Source: Agarilytica rhodophyticola (GTDB lineage: Bacteria; Pseudomonadota; Gammaproteobacteria; Pseudomonadales; Cellvibrionaceae). Taken from it: a stretch of 64,000 bases of DNA. Below the pieces are notes generated by a model, which saw only the letters and a list, made by a program, of their open reading frames with translations, had not been told where the DNA came from and searched no databases. Where the stretch lies: assembly GCF_002157225.2 (NCBI RefSeq), contig NZ_CP020038.1, forward strand, positions 2,944,501-3,008,500, in the 5' to 3' direction. Of the stretch, positions 63,380 to 64,000 are shown piece by piece (within the stretch, counting starts at the first letter, position 1; every line of letters begins with the position of its first letter). A program made the position numbers and the translations under genes.

Positions 63380-64000
63380 GTGTTGCGAAACTCTCTTCAG
63401 CAAAAAATAAAAGAAGGGCCAGTATATCTGGCCTTTTTTTTAGTCGCCCTTGTTTCGGCGGTGATTTCTTCCTGTTCAAGCGATACACAGCACGCCAAGC
63501 TTGAGCAGCTATTCTTCTCTGGCGATACCATGGGGACCACCTACTCCATAAAAGCCGTAGTAGCACCTGACAATACCATCGATATGGCCTCCCTAGCACA
63601 GCAGATAAAAATGCTCTTGGAAGACTATAACGAAGTGATGTCCACTTATATCAGCGATTCAGAACTATCGCGTTTTAATCGTGCGCCGGTAGGGGAATGG
63701 GTGAGCTTAAGTGATGACTTATTTGACATCTTGCATGTCAGTGAGCAGGTAAGTCAGATCTCAGATGGTGCCTTCGATATCACCCTTGGCCCTTTAATTA
63801 ATCTTTGGGGTTTCGGTCCGGCAACTCGCTCGACGCCACCCAGTGATGAGATGATTGCCAGTGTTAAAGCGGATATTGGCCATCACTATGTGGAAATCGA
63901 CGAAGCGAGTAAACGTGCGCGTAGGCAGAAAAATGTCGAGGTCAGCCTGTCTGCGGTCGCCAAAGGTTATGCTACAGATGTGGTTGCCCGCCTATTGGAA
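63380..64000 (+). CDS. apbE: FAD:protein FMN transferase ApbE/Ftp, 3' end outside window
   Basis: The open frame starts at GTG 63380 and runs off the right edge (207 codons seen). A lipoprotein-type signal peptide has its Cys at residue 32 ('ISSCSSD'). Family motifs are 'GDTMGTTYSIK' (Met51), 'STYISDSELSRFN', 'DGAFDITLGPLINLWGFG' and 'SLSAVAKGYATDVVARL'. ApbE uses FAD to attach FMN to Thr in NqrB and NqrC, so it fits directly downstream of nqrF (6 bases after the stop). The GTG lacks a strong ribosome site. An intrinsic-terminator-like hairpin lies within codons 13-21, so expression may be lower than nqr. No better downstream start exists before the lipobox. Confidence 0.9.
   Translation, partial: MLRNSLQQKIKEGPVYLAFFLVALVSAVISSCSSDTQHAKLEQLFFSGDTMGTTYSIKAVVAPDNTIDMASLAQQIKMLLEDYNEVMSTYISDSELSRFNRAPVGEWVSLSDDLFDILHVSEQVSQISDGAFDITLGPLINLWGFGPATRSTPPSDEMIASVKADIGHHYVEIDEASKRARRQKNVEVSLSAVAKGYATDVVARLLE
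63417..63441 (+). terminator. intrinsic terminator inside the 5' end of apbE
   Basis: GGCCAG-TATAT-CTGGCC (63417-63433) followed by eight T residues (63434-63441). The T-run encodes Phe-Phe-Leu of the apbE signal peptide. It sits 44 bases after the nqrF stop and would terminate much of the nqr transcript, with some read-through into apbE. Confidence 0.75.

Overview
The window looks like chromosome of a marine-type, polysaccharide-degrading gammaproteobacterium close to the Cellvibrionales/Pseudomonas side of the class. This is inferred from gene order: a PsrA-type regulator, nagZ and a methylthioinosine phosphorylase on one side, and csiV, mfd, nqrABCDEF and apbE on the other. The same genes sit together in Pseudomonas aeruginosa. 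No rRNA, tRNA, CRISPR array, transposase or integrase was seen.

Layout. 1-4.25 kb: the end of an SUMF1/FGE-like gene, a small gene, an ExbB/TolQ-type channel, two ExbD-type proteins and an AgmX/PglI-type TonB-like protein, apparently one energised envelope operon, followed by a convergent AraC-type regulator. 5.4-7.35 kb: a two-part secreted lipoprotein with a beta-propeller. 7.7-12.2 kb: an AT-rich accessory patch with two near-identical-headed paralogues, a toxin-like membrane protein and several decayed fragments. 12.2-27.6 kb: a two-partner secretion pair, a 4430-residue TpsA exoprotein and its TpsB transporter. 27.7-32.5 kb: conserved housekeeping (DUF6763, psrA, nagZ, an MscS channel, MTI phosphorylase, a cold-shock protein).

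33-52 kb is an accessory block lying between genes that are close neighbours in Pseudomonas. It contains: (a) a LacI-type regulator, a 2255-residue secreted protein fusing starch-binding modules (CBM26), a glucose/sorbosone dehydrogenase, four CxxCH haem motifs and a planctomycete-type DUF1587/1592/1588/1585 block, and a Tat-type DUF1552 partner; (b) a RING-like zinc protein next to an endonuclease/exonuclease/phosphatase (EEP) protein whose terminal SDH motif lies in front of the domain, as if circularly permuted; (c) an ebo (edb) cluster, eboD-C-[eboA remnant]-B-E-F. 51.8-56.7 kb (minus strand): mfd, csiV and a TMEM220-like gene. 57.5-64 kb: the complete Na+-translocating NADH:quinone reductase operon followed by apbE, which attaches FMN to NqrB and NqrC. 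An intrinsic terminator lies inside the apbE signal-peptide codons.

Best candidates for something undescribed: the CBM26-dehydrogenase-cytochrome-DUF1592 fusion with its DUF1552 partner, and the apparently permuted EEP protein beside the RING-like protein. All functions are read from sequence motifs and family memory; no database search was possible.
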